The notes beneath the pieces are model-generated. The model was not told where the DNA came from and searched no databases. It saw only the letters and a list, made by a program, of their open reading frames with translations. A stretch of 45,273 nt of DNA from positions 1 through 45,273 of the forward strand of contig QNFE01000011.1 of assembly GCA_003645455.1 (NCBI GenBank). The letters are read 5' to 3'. Below, piece by piece: positions 26,227 to 34,761 of the stretch (positions are counted from its first letter, which is position 1; every line of letters begins with the position of its first letter). The position numbers were made by a program, and so were the translations under genes. This stretch comes from Gammaproteobacteria bacterium (lineage in GTDB: Bacteria > Pseudomonadota > Gammaproteobacteria > QNFE01).

Positions 26227-26766
26227 GTGGGTAAAAAATATCAAGAATTAGAGTCACGACATATTGATTTTATTAAAAAACAACATATGTTTTTTGTGGC
26301 AACAATAGGCTCTAATACGACTATCAATATCTCACCCAAAGATACAGAAAATTTTAAAATAATTGACAAAAATACCTGTATTTGGCGAAATCTTACAGGC
26401 TCTGGCAATGAAACCGCCGCCCACTTGCAAGAAAACAACAAAATGACAATTATGTTTAATTCTTTTGATGAGTCTCCTAAGATTTTACGCTTATATGGCA
26501 CAGCTACCACCTACCTATCAAACTCAAAGCAATTCAAGGAATTAGATAATCATTTTATAAAAGATATCGGGGCAAGGCAAATTTTTAAAATGAAAATCAA
26601 TCTTGTCCATATCTCTTGTGGTTTTGGTGTGCCACTATATCAATACCAAGGAAAGCGAGATTTGATAGAATCATGGACCAGTAAAAAAGGAATCGATGGA
26701 ATCAAGCAATACCAAAAAGACAGAAATCAAACCAGCCTTGATAACAAAAAAATAAAAATTTGTTGA
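26227..26766 (+). CDS. Pyridoxamine 5'-phosphate oxidase-family flavoprotein
   Basis: The 179-residue protein has the split-barrel PNPOx-like pattern: HIDFIKKQHMFFVATI, then INISPKDTENFKIID, CIWRNLTGSGNETAAHL and MTIMFNSFDESPKILRLYGT. This subgroup usually binds FMN or F420-like cofactors; the substrate is unknown. The start is GTG at 26227, four bases after the ftsH stop, with no ATG near the conserved N-terminus. It probably belongs to the rlmE-ftsH transcript. No partner gene gives a further hint. Confidence 0.8.
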   Translation: MGKKYQELESRHIDFIKKQHMFFVATIGSNTTINISPKDTENFKIIDKNTCIWRNLTGSGNETAAHLQENNKMTIMFNSFDESPKILRLYGTATTYLSNSKQFKELDNHFIKDIGARQIFKMKINLVHISCGFGVPLYQYQGKRDLIESWTSKKGIDGIKQYQKDRNQTSLDNKKIKIC

Positions 26767-26792
26767 TGTTATAAAACCTCAATCTCAAAAAT

Positions 26793-27133
26793 CCGTCACT
26801 GCGAGTGTGGCAGTCTCTCTTTTTACCCCAAGAGATTGCTTCGTGCCTCGCAATGACGACAAAACCGTCACTGCGAACGAGCGTGCGAGTGTGGCAGTCT
26901 CTTTAAAAGAATCCGTCACTGCGAGCGTGCGAGTGTGGCAGTCTCCCAGGGTGTCCGTTATCCCTGATGAGATTGCTTCGTGCCTCGCAATGACGACAAA
27001 ACCGTCACTGCGAACGAGCGTGCGAGTGTGGCAGTCTCTTTAAAAGAATCCGTCACTGCGAACGAGCGTGGCGAAACGTGGCAGTCTCTCTTTTTACCCC
27101 AAGAGATTGCTTCGTGCCTCGCAATGACGGGGG
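26793..27133. repeat. Array of interspersed palindromic repeats (CGTCACTGCGA / CTCGCAATGACG type)
   Basis: CCGTCACTGCGA occurs at 26793, 26865, 26913, 27002 and 27050, each followed by a GTGGCAGTCTC core, and GATTGCTTCGTGCCTCGCAA followed by TGACG occurs three times as the opposite arm. The region is clearly GC-richer than its surroundings. The units combine into two or three long hairpins, with an internal duplication around GAACGAGCGTGCGAGTGTGG. Similar CGTCATTGCGAGG repeats are known as dispersed elements in several intracellular bacteria. This is the content of the 403-bp gap between the oxidase-like gene and trhP. No credible gene is seen there. Confidence 0.85.
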
Positions 27134-27169
27134 TTTTTGTTTGTTCGCAATGGCGAGATTAGAGGTTTC

Positions 27170-28447
27170 TTATAAAAATCTTGCTAATAGAGTTTTATTA
27201 GGTATCGTTATGGGGAGATTTAATTTAACAATATATCCGCTACCGGGGGCTGTTTTTATTTTTTTATTTTTTTCATTAAGGATTTTATCAATAATTATAA
27301 TATGATTATTTTTAGGGTTTATGACCTCAATTTTATCACCCACCGAAAAACGATTTTTGACATCAATTAGATATAAATCTGTTATGTTGTCATATCCTAT
27401 TACCTCACCTATAAACTGTTGGGCAAAACTTATCGAGCGATTATCTTCATAACTTTGGAGATTTTCAGGGGCGAATCTGTCAAAAAAACCTGCGGTATAT
27501 CCTCTATTTGATAAATTATTTAATTTTTCTTTAAGATTCTGATTAAAATCTCGTCCTGCTATGGCATCATCAATTGCTTCTTTATAAATAGCAGTTGTGC
27601 GAGCGGTATAATAGTATGATTTGGTGCGCCCTTCAATCTTCAAAGAATCTATGCCAATTTTTATTAAATCTGCTACATACTCTATGCCTCGTAGATCTTT
27701 GGAGTTCATAATATAGGTGCCGTGTTCGTCTTCGGTAATTGGCATATACTCTTGTTGCCTTTTTTGTTCTTCTAACAGGTATTCTTGGGTTGTGTATGAG
27801 TTTGGATTATTGGTTGATTTATTGTTATCTGAGTTTTTTAGTTTATAATCCCAACGACAGGAATTGGTGCAAGTGCCTTGGTTTGGATCACGGTGATTAA
27901 AATAACCTGATAACAAACAACGTCCTGAATAAGCGATACACAAAGCACCGTGAATAAAAACTTCTAACTCAATATCGGGATTATCGTCTCGTATTTCTTT
28001 GATCTCGTCAATTGATAACTCGCGGCTTAATATTATTCTTTTTATACCTTGTTTGTGCCAAAATTTAACGGCGGCGGAGTTGATGGTATTCGCTTGCACA
28101 CTAAGGTGTAAGTTAATATCTGGATATGTTTCTCTCATCATCATTATAAGCCCTGGGTCTGCGACAATTACAGCATCAGGTTGATAACTTATAATCGGCT
28201 CAATATCAGACAAAAAAGTTTTAATTTTGGTTTGGTGTGGTAAAATATTAGAGGTAAGATAGAATTTTTTATTTAATTTATGGGCATATTTTATGCCATC
28301 TTTGATTTGAGGCAATAAAAATTCATTATTGCGAACCCGCAAAGAATAACGAGGCATGCCAGCATAAACCGCATCTGCCCCAAAAGCCAAGGCATATTCC
28401 ATATTTTTGACCATACCAGCAGGTGATAATAATTCTATTTTTTTCAA
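27170..28447 (-). CDS. trhP: tRNA U34 hydroxylase TrhP (YegQ, U32 peptidase family)
   Basis: TrhP makes 5-hydroxyuridine at tRNA position 34 using prephenate, the first step toward cmo5U. The 425 residues start KIELLSPAGMVKNMEYALAF, with GADAVYAGMPRYSLRVRNNE, then LHLSVQANTINSAA and the cysteine-bearing FIHGALCIAYSGRCLLSGYF and GTCTNSCRWDY segments that mark the U32 family. A C-terminal beta domain follows. E. coli YegQ is 453 residues. The family was formerly called a collagenase-like peptidase. ATG 28447 is directly next to the nested repeat at 28470-28586. Paralogues such as RlhA/YdcP are longer, so TrhP is the better match. Confidence 0.9.
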   Translation of the reverse strand: MKKIELLSPAGMVKNMEYALAFGADAVYAGMPRYSLRVRNNEFLLPQIKDGIKYAHKLNKKFYLTSNILPHQTKIKTFLSDIEPIISYQPDAVIVADPGLIMMMRETYPDINLHLSVQANTINSAAVKFWHKQGIKRIILSRELSIDEIKEIRDDNPDIELEVFIHGALCIAYSGRCLLSGYFNHRDPNQGTCTNSCRWDYKLKNSDNNKSTNNPNSYTTQEYLLEEQKRQQEYMPITEDEHGTYIMNSKDLRGIEYVADLIKIGIDSLKIEGRTKSYYYTARTTAIYKEAIDDAIAGRDFNQNLKEKLNNLSNRGYTAGFFDRFAPENLQSYEDNRSISFAQQFIGEVIGYDNITDLYLIDVKNRFSVGDKIEVINPKNNHIIIIDKILNEKNKKIKTAPGSGYIVKLNLPITIPNKTLLARFL

Positions 28448-28469
28448 GATGTTTTAAGGATAAATAAAA

Positions 28470-28586
28470 GAGACTTTTGTATAAATAGAGACCTTTGCAT
28501 AATTCAAGCACAATTTTCTGCATTCTCTAAACAGCACTTGAATTATGCAAAGGTCTCAAATAAAATGTTATTTATACAAAAATCTC
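28470..28586. repeat. Family A element inserted into an older copy of itself
   Basis: The inner copy (28488-28557, 70 bp) has perfect GAGACCTTTGCATAATTCAA arms and a 5-bp AAATA duplication on both sides. Outside it, GAGACTTTTGTATAAAT (28470-28486) pairs with ATTTATACAAAAATCTC (28570-28586), one mismatch, and looks like a diverged version of the same ends. The element lies between divergent trhP and mod. Confidence 0.8.
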
Positions 28587-28636
28587 TGTAAGAATTAAAA
28601 ATTATAACACAATTTTATTAGAATTATATTTTTTAC

Positions 28637-28665
28637 TTGACTTCATTCTAAAAATGTATTATATT
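28637..28665 (+). promoter_or_regulatory. Predicted promoter for mod
   Basis: TTGACT (28637-28642), 17 bases, TATATT (28660-28665), then 31 bases to the ATG. It lies 50 bp beyond the nested repeat. No strong ribosome site is visible before the ATG (ATTATTACTATG). Confidence 0.6.
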
Positions 28666-28696
28666 TAATCAGTTTTAAATCATAAAAATTATTACT

Positions 28697-30517
28697 ATGC
28701 CCCAATCATTCAAAAAATCATCAAAGGATATATTCAAAGATGAGTTAGCAAAATTCGCCCAAATCTTTCCGCAATTTATCAAAGATGACAAAATTGACTT
28801 TAAGTCATTTAAGCAATTTTTAAAAAAGAAAAATCTCAAAGATAATAAAAATAACGGTTTTGGTTTTAGATTCGCCGGCAAATCCCGGTCATTCAACCAC
28901 ATAAAAAAACAAAACACAGATACATTAAACCCACAAAAAGAAAATTCTGTTAATTTTGACAAATCAGAGAATTTGTTTATTGAAGGTGATAATCTGGATG
29001 TTTTGAAACTTTTGCAAAAATACTACCACAATAAAATCAAAATGATCTATATTGACCCACCCTATAATACTGGCAAAGATTTTATTTATAAAGACAATTA
29101 CACAGACAACAAAAGCGATTATTTGGAGAAAATAGGGGCAAGCAAAGATGGCATAAAATTAGAAACCAACGCTAACTCAAACGGCAGATACCACTCCGAC
29201 TGGCTCTCTATGATTTATCCGCGATTATTTCTTGCCCGCCAACTTTTAAAAGATGATGGAGTAATTTTCATAAGCATCGATGATAACGAACAACACCATC
29301 TGCGAATGTTGATGAATGAGGTTTTTGGTGAGGTTAATTTTGTTGCAAATGTTGTTTGGAAAAGAAAAAGAGGCAGAGATAATTCAGCAAGATGGTTTAG
29401 TAAATCCCATGAGTATTTAATTACTTTTGCTAAAAATAAAGATTTATTTGAGGTTAATTATTTAGAGTTAGATGAGACAACAAAAAAAGCATATAAAAAT
29501 CCAGATAAAGACAAAAGAGGAAATTATCGCATGCTTGCTACATGGGCAAGAGGAACGCAAGGCGGTGTAAAATACGATTTTACAGATAAAAATAATCAGT
29601 ATTTTAAAACAAGATTATGGTTGATGAGTAAAAAAAACCTAACAAAATTAGACAATGAAGATAAATTGATAATTCGTGGAGACAATATTTATAGAAAACT
29701 ATTTTTAACGGAAAACAAAGGCAAAATTCCAGAGACAATATGGCAAGATGTATCAAATGCTGCTAATGCTTCGGATGAGATAAAAAGTATTTTTTCAAAT
29801 ATAATTTTTGATACTGCAAAACCAATTCCATATATTCAAGAAGCCATTAAGGTAGCCACCAACAAAAACGATATTATCTTAGATTTTTTTGCAGGTTCGG
29901 CGACAACTGGACAGGCTGTTATGGATTTAAATCAAAGCGATGACGGGACGCGAAAATTTATCCTCGTGCAAATCCCAGAGACGACAGATGAAAAATCAGT
30001 AGCCTATCAAGCAGGTTATAAAAATATCGCCCAAATCGGCATAGATAGATTAAAAAAAGCCATAAAAAAGCATGACTATAAAGACGGATTTAAAGTCTTC
30101 GCCCAAGCCGACACCAATTTTAACCTGCCACCAAACACGAACAAAACACCGCAAAAAATCTTAAATTATAACACCCTGAAAACAAATATAAAAATAGAAA
30201 ATCTGTTATATGAAATAATCCTCAAACAAGGTTTGTCGCTCCACTCAACTATTGTTAAAAACTCGCTCTTGCAACAATCATCAAATAAAGAAGTTTTGAC
30301 AAGGGGGCATGCCCCCTTGTTAGAAAATGATATATGGCAAATCACCGACAAGCAAGCGGAGAGAACAATCTATTTTACCCTAAGCGATAAATTAGACAAT
30401 GCAACCATAAAAAACCTTAAAGTCCAAAACGGCGACACCCTCATCTGCCGTGACCAAGCATTAAACGACACTCAAAAAACGAATCTTACCAAAAATATAA
30501 AATTATTAACTTTCTAA
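28697..30517 (+). CDS. mod: Type III DNA methyltransferase Mod
   Basis: Mod is the modification and recognition subunit of a type III restriction system and makes N6-methyladenine at an asymmetric site. The 606 residues have the beta-class order: catalytic DPPYNTG (Asp120 onward), a recognition region in the middle (about 220-380), then SAM-binding ILDFFAGSATTGQ (Asp396, Gly400). The N-terminus FIEGDNLDVLKLL and the DYLEKIGAS...HSDWLSMIYPRL block are typical. Residues 535-542 (TRGHAPLL) are encoded by a palindrome related to the repeats nearby. The partner res is 1.6 kb downstream; usually the two genes are adjacent. Confidence 0.93.
   Translation: MPQSFKKSSKDIFKDELAKFAQIFPQFIKDDKIDFKSFKQFLKKKNLKDNKNNGFGFRFAGKSRSFNHIKKQNTDTLNPQKENSVNFDKSENLFIEGDNLDVLKLLQKYYHNKIKMIYIDPPYNTGKDFIYKDNYTDNKSDYLEKIGASKDGIKLETNANSNGRYHSDWLSMIYPRLFLARQLLKDDGVIFISIDDNEQHHLRMLMNEVFGEVNFVANVVWKRKRGRDNSARWFSKSHEYLITFAKNKDLFEVNYLELDETTKKAYKNPDKDKRGNYRMLATWARGTQGGVKYDFTDKNNQYFKTRLWLMSKKNLTKLDNEDKLIIRGDNIYRKLFLTENKGKIPETIWQDVSNAANASDEIKSIFSNIIFDTAKPIPYIQEAIKVATNKNDIILDFFAGSATTGQAVMDLNQSDDGTRKFILVQIPETTDEKSVAYQAGYKNIAQIGIDRLKKAIKKHDYKDGFKVFAQADTNFNLPPNTNKTPQKILNYNTLKTNIKIENLLYEIILKQGLSLHSTIVKNSLLQQSSNKEVLTRGHAPLLENDIWQITDKQAERTIYFTLSDKLDNATIKNLKVQNGDTLICRDQALNDTQKTNLTKNIKLLTF
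30298..30321. repeat. Palindrome within the mod reading frame (family B-like core)
   Basis: ACAAGGGGGCA and its reverse complement make a 22-bp perfect palindrome. It resembles the core of the 77-bp repeats (AACAAGGGGACA arms), with GGCATGCC at the centre in place of GACATGTC, and is followed by TTAGAA as in those repeats. It adds roughly eight residues without breaking the frame. Confidence 0.75.
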
Positions 30518-30530
30518 GAGAAAATAAAAT

Positions 30531-31361
30531 ATGAACACAACAATGGCAATCGCATACGATTTTGATGGAACTTTGGCTCATGGCAATATGCAAGAACATT
30601 CATTTATTCCCCAATTAGAAATAGATAAAGATGAATTTTGGAAAGAAGTTAATGTAATAGCAAAAGACAATGACATGGATCAAATTTTAGCATATATGTA
30701 TTTAATGCTTGACAAAGCAACAAAAAAGAAAGTAAGAGTAAAAAAAGAAGATTTTAATATGCATGGCAGAGATGTAGAATTCTTTGATGGAGTTGAAAAA
30801 TGGTTTGATAATATAAATGAATATGCAAAAAACAAACAGATAAATATTGAGCATTATGTTATATCGTCTGGATTAAGAGAGATGATAGAAGGAACAAGCA
30901 TTTATAAAAAATTTGAACATGTTTTTGCATCAGGTTATAAATATGATCATCATGGAATAGCCGAATACCCTGCTTTGGCAATCAACTACACCACAAAAAC
31001 ACAATATTTATTTAGGATAAACAAAGGCATAAAAAATTCATGGGAAAACTCTAAAATTAATGAATATATACCAGACAACAAAAGAGCAATACCATTCAAA
31101 CACATGATTTACATAGGTGATGGTGACACAGATATACCAGCTATGAAAATGGTAAACTATCAAGGAGGAAAATCAATTGCAGTTTATAAAAAAAATGCCA
31201 AGAAAAAATACACCCATAAAGCAGCAAAGAAATTAGTAGAGGAAGGTAGGGCAACAATTTGTGCCGAAGCAAATTATTTGCCAAATAGTGATCTAGACAA
31301 ATCCGTTAAAGGCATGATTGATCAAATTACTGTTGATATAATGCTTAATAAAATGAAATAA
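30531..31361 (+). CDS. HAD-family hydrolase
   Basis: The 276-residue protein has the HAD phosphatase motifs DFDGTLA (nucleophile Asp10, acid Asp12), VISSGLREMIEG (motif II Ser) and GDGDTDIPAMK (motif IV, Mg binding). A cap region separates motifs I and II. The substrate is unknown. It starts 13 bp after mod and is transcribed the same way, so it probably shares the mod promoter. Similar HAD genes occur in phage and defence regions. Its place between mod and the toxin-antitoxin pair makes a defence role or a passenger gene equally possible. Confidence 0.8.
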   Translation: MNTTMAIAYDFDGTLAHGNMQEHSFIPQLEIDKDEFWKEVNVIAKDNDMDQILAYMYLMLDKATKKKVRVKKEDFNMHGRDVEFFDGVEKWFDNINEYAKNKQINIEHYVISSGLREMIEGTSIYKKFEHVFASGYKYDHHGIAEYPALAINYTTKTQYLFRINKGIKNSWENSKINEYIPDNKRAIPFKHMIYIGDGDTDIPAMKMVNYQGGKSIAVYKKNAKKKYTHKAAKKLVEEGRATICAEANYLPNSDLDKSVKGMIDQITVDIMLNKMK

Positions 31362-31393
31362 AATAAAATAATTACTCACAAAAAAGAGAAAAC

Positions 31394-31422
31394 TTGACAT
31401 TGTCATCCAAATGGGATACAAT
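31394..31422 (+). promoter_or_regulatory. Promoter with overlapping operator-like palindrome for the toxin-antitoxin pair
   Basis: TTGACA (31394-31399), 17 bases, TACAAT (31417-31422) is close to consensus, 26 bases before the antitoxin ATG. TGACATTGTCA (31395-31405) is a perfect inverted repeat over the -35, a likely binding site for the RelB-type antitoxin, whose family represses its own operon. Confidence 0.75.
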
Positions 31423-31448
31423 AAAATTTTTTACATTCTTTTAGAATT

Positions 31449-31724
31449 ATGATTCATAATAAAACAGACAAAATAAGTGCCAGAATACAGCCTAATATAA
31501 AAAAAAGAGGCAATGCTATTTTATCTTCAATTGGCATTAAACCATCAGATGCTATAACTTTATTTTATCATCAGATTATAATTCATCGCGGATTGCCGTT
31601 TGAGGCAAGGCTTCCTAATGATGAAACGATTGAAGCTATCAATGAATTAAAAGATCCGAACAAAAGAGCGAGGTTAAAAAAATATGATAATGTTGAACAA
31701 CTAATGGCAGATTTAGATTCGTAA
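31449..31724 (+). CDS. RelB/DinJ-family antitoxin
   Basis: The 91-residue protein starts with a ribbon-helix-helix DNA-binding part (DKISARIQPNIKKRGNAILS, then IGIKPSDAITLFYHQIIIHR) followed by GLPFEARLPNDETIEAINEL and a C-terminal toxin-binding helix, the DinJ pattern. It ends 6 bp before the toxin gene. It has its own promoter and probable operator and so is expected to be controlled independently of mod. Name DinJ rather than RelB is suggested by the YafQ-type partner. Confidence 0.9.
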   Translation: MIHNKTDKISARIQPNIKKRGNAILSSIGIKPSDAITLFYHQIIIHRGLPFEARLPNDETIEAINELKDPNKRARLKKYDNVEQLMADLDS

Positions 31725-31730
31725 GCATCA

Positions 31731-31997
31731 ATGAAAAAAATCATAAAATCTGTTAAGTTTAAAAAAGATTATAGGAGAATGATAAAAAGAGGAGTTGATA
31801 AAAACAAACTAATAGTTATTTTGTTAATGTTGTCCCAAGATGAAAAATTGCCAGATAAAAACAGAGACCATAAACTAATAGGCGATTATGCAGGTTTTTA
31901 TGAGTGCCACATTGAACCTGACTGGTTGCTAATTTATGACATTAAAGACGACGAGATAGGTTTGGTGAGGACTGGCACACATTCGGACTTATTTTAA
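31731..31997 (+). CDS. YafQ-family toxin (RelE superfamily mRNA interferase)
   Basis: YafQ toxins cut mRNA in the ribosomal A site. The 88 residues include FKKDYRRMIKRG, the conserved DHKLIGDYAGFYECHIEPDW and LLIY, and the C-terminal VRTGTHSDLF with the catalytic His near the end (YafQ His87 equivalent), so the toxin looks intact. It follows its antitoxin by 6 bp. A 77-bp repeat starts 6 bp after the stop and may end transcription before res. Confidence 0.92.
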   Translation: MKKIIKSVKFKKDYRRMIKRGVDKNKLIVILLMLSQDEKLPDKNRDHKLIGDYAGFYECHIEPDWLLIYDIKDDEIGLVRTGTHSDLF

Positions 31998-32003
31998 TGA
32001 GGC

Positions 32004-32080
32004 TCTGAATAGCTCCCAACAGCGACCACGAGATGCAGTTATGACAAGGGGACATGTCCCCTTGTTGGTAGTTGATCAGA
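32004..32080 (+). repeat. 77-bp palindrome-bearing repeat, family B diverged copy
   Basis: Same length and layout as the copies at 12420 and 34762: TCTGA and TCAGA ends and the core ACAAGGGGACA with its reverse complement. The left half is diverged while the core and ATGCAGTTAT are kept. It lies between yafQ and res. The core hairpin could act on the transcript. Confidence 0.75.
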
Positions 32081-32135
32081 GGAAGCCCAAAAACTGAACT
32101 TCAAAGTTTTTGAGGTTAATTTTATGATGTAAAAA

Positions 32136-34730
32136 ATGAAAATCCAATACGAATTATTAGACTATCAAACCGAGGCGGTGGACTCCGTCATAGATTTGTT
32201 GAATTTTGGCAGTGAATTTTATCGGACAAATAATGATAAAGGTTTTTTAAATGTCTCGGTGGTTGGCAATGAATTTGAGATTGATAAAAAATTATTACAG
32301 CAAAATTTGGGCAAAATTCAAACTTTAAATTCCATTGAAAATAATCAGTCTAAAATTATTGATGATAATCTGGCAGATTTTTCAGTTGAGATGGAAACAG
32401 GAACTGGCAAGACTTTTGTGTATTTAAAAACTATTTTCCAATTATATAAAAATTATGATTTGAAAAAATTTATTATCATTGTGCCATCGGTGGCAATTCG
32501 TGAGGGAGTGTTAAAAACTCTTCAATGCTCGGTTGATTATTTTTATAAAAATTATCAGACTCGGGCGGATTATATGGCATATGAGGGGCAAAGCAATCGT
32601 AAGATATCTACCCTAAATACCTTTGTCAATAACAATAATTTGAGTATTTTGTTGATGAGTATTCAAGCCTTTAACTCTGATAACAATATCATCAATGAAG
32701 CACGAGATGATGCTATGGGGCAAAAAATGATTGATATTATTGCCACCACAAAACCTGTTTTGGTTTTGGATGAACCGCAAAACATGGAATCAGATTTATC
32801 AAAATCTGCCATTGGTAAACTAAATCCCTTAATAAAACTTCGCTATTCTGCCACCCATAAAAATTATTATAATTTGTTATATAGATTGTCCGCTTTTGAT
32901 GCTTATAACAAAGGTTTGGTTAAAAAAATTGAAATTGCCTCGGTAGTGGTTGATGACCCTAACTCTTTTATTTTTGAGCCTTTGAAAATTATTTTAAAAA
33001 AAGGAGCAAGTCCGCAAGTTGCCATAAAAGTTGAGATAAAAAATAACCAAGACGAATATCAATTTAAAACATTAAATTTTAAACTATCGGAGAATATTTT
33101 TTTAAAAACCAATAATTTGAAATATAAAGATTTACGCATTAATGAAATATCAACGGCAAAAAATGGGGCAGGTTTGAGTGATGGCAGGTTTTTTGTTATC
33201 GGCAAAAATGATGATTTGTTAAAAGAGGATATTTTTCGCACCCAGATAAGAGAGACTATCAATAATCATTTTATCAAACAGCAACAAGTTGGCAAAAATA
33301 TCAAAGTTTTGTCATTGTTTTTTATTGACAGGGTTAAAAACTATGTGCCAGATAATGGTTTTATCAAAACAATTTTTAATGAGGAGTTTGATGAGTTAAA
33401 AAAGCAGTTCCCATTTTTTAAAAACAAAAAATCAGATGAAGTGCAAAATGGTTATTTTTCAAAATCTGGTAATTTATACAAAGATACTCGTGGTGATAGT
33501 CAAGCGGATAAAAAAACCTATGATTTGATAATGAAAGATAAGTTTAGGTTGCTGTCGTTTGATGAGCCAACTTGTTTTATATTCTCCCACTCGGCTTTAA
33601 AAGAAGGCTGGGATAACCCTAATGTTTTTAATATCTGCACTTTAAATGAAACCAAATCAATAATGAAAAAACGCCAAGAAATTGGGCGAGGAATGCGCTT
33701 GTGTTTGGATATAACAGGCAAGCGAGTTTATGATAGCAACACCAACAAACTAATTGTTGTGCCAAATGAATCATATCAAGATTATGTTGCCACTTTGCAA
33801 AGTGAATTTAAAACAAGCGGACAAAAGGGCTTTACACCTGCGGACAGAAACAAAAGAGTCGTGGTAAAATTTAAAAAACAATTTGCCACAGATAATAAAA
33901 GTTTTAAAATTCTATGGCAAAAAATTAGCCAAAAGACTCGTTATAATATTAAAATCAATAGCGAGGAGTTTATAAAAAATACCATCAAAGCCATCAATGA
34001 TAGGTTGTCGGTAGGCGAGAGCATGATTAAAATTCAAAGGCAAGATTTAAGTTTTTCCGATAAAAATATCATAAGTTCGTTTTATAATAGCGAGCAACTC
34101 GGGGCTGTTATCAACACAAAAAACCAAACCCATGATATTGTCAAAGAGATTGGCAGCATCACTAATTTAACATATAAAACCATAACAACTATTTTGCAAG
34201 GCATTGAAAATTTTGCCATGTTTGATAAAAATCCTGCGGGTTTTACCAGGAGTGTAATTGTCATTTTCAAACAAGAGTTGCGAGCTGTTATTGTCAATGG
34301 CATTGAGTATTTTAAAATAGATCAAAGTTATAAAATGGAGTTATTTAAAGATATTGAAACTTACCAAAACAAAACAATTGCCTCACAAAAATCAATTTAT
34401 GATAAGAGTATTTTTGATAGTGCAGGTGAGATGGAGTTTGCAAAAAATTTGGATAAAAATGACAATGTCCGATTATTTGCTAAATTACCTAATTGGTTTG
34501 TAGTGGATACCCCCGTAGGAGATTATAATCCTGATTGGGCGATTGTTTGGCAAGAGCAAACACAAAAAGAGAAATTATATTTGGTGCGTGAGAGTAAATT
34601 TGTTGATGATTTGATGAATTTAAGAACCCATGAGAGTGATAAAATAATATGTGCCAAAGAGCATTTTGAGGCAATTGATGTTGATTTTAAAACTTGTCAA
34701 GACCAAAATTTAAATGATTTATTTGGTTGA
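32136..34730 (+). CDS. res: Type III restriction enzyme subunit Res
   Basis: Res translocates or switches along DNA using ATP and cuts when complexed with Mod. The 864 residues begin with the helicase core: ETGTGKTFVYLKT (Walker A, about 87-98), IIVPSVAIREG, DEPQ (about 211-214, in place of DEAH), FSHSALKEGWDNPNVFNICT and QEIGRGMRLC. The C-terminal endonuclease part holds NPDWAIVW and LYLVRESKF (about 798-822), the PD-ExK site. All motifs appear intact. It is 55 bp beyond the diverged 77-bp repeat; no clear promoter was found there, so expression may depend on readthrough. Confidence 0.93.
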   Translation: MKIQYELLDYQTEAVDSVIDLLNFGSEFYRTNNDKGFLNVSVVGNEFEIDKKLLQQNLGKIQTLNSIENNQSKIIDDNLADFSVEMETGTGKTFVYLKTIFQLYKNYDLKKFIIIVPSVAIREGVLKTLQCSVDYFYKNYQTRADYMAYEGQSNRKISTLNTFVNNNNLSILLMSIQAFNSDNNIINEARDDAMGQKMIDIIATTKPVLVLDEPQNMESDLSKSAIGKLNPLIKLRYSATHKNYYNLLYRLSAFDAYNKGLVKKIEIASVVVDDPNSFIFEPLKIILKKGASPQVAIKVEIKNNQDEYQFKTLNFKLSENIFLKTNNLKYKDLRINEISTAKNGAGLSDGRFFVIGKNDDLLKEDIFRTQIRETINNHFIKQQQVGKNIKVLSLFFIDRVKNYVPDNGFIKTIFNEEFDELKKQFPFFKNKKSDEVQNGYFSKSGNLYKDTRGDSQADKKTYDLIMKDKFRLLSFDEPTCFIFSHSALKEGWDNPNVFNICTLNETKSIMKKRQEIGRGMRLCLDITGKRVYDSNTNKLIVVPNESYQDYVATLQSEFKTSGQKGFTPADRNKRVVVKFKKQFATDNKSFKILWQKISQKTRYNIKINSEEFIKNTIKAINDRLSVGESMIKIQRQDLSFSDKNIISSFYNSEQLGAVINTKNQTHDIVKEIGSITNLTYKTITTILQGIENFAMFDKNPAGFTRSVIVIFKQELRAVIVNGIEYFKIDQSYKMELFKDIETYQNKTIASQKSIYDKSIFDSAGEMEFAKNLDKNDNVRLFAKLPNWFVVDTPVGDYNPDWAIVWQEQTQKEKLYLVRESKFVDDLMNLRTHESDKIICAKEHFEAIDVDFKTCQDQNLNDLFG

Positions 34731-34761
34731 AGTTTTGTAAAGAGACTTTCTTATGGAAAAC

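Noticed and set aside
26793-27133. Possible CRISPR array
   Set aside because: Repeat spacing is irregular, the units form large inverted pairs, the intervening sequence is itself duplicated, and no cas gene is near.
26807-27305. Several plus-strand open frames across the repeat block
   Set aside because: They repeat the same peptide, follow the hairpin units, and show no family resemblance; open frames are a by-product of the GC-richer repeats.
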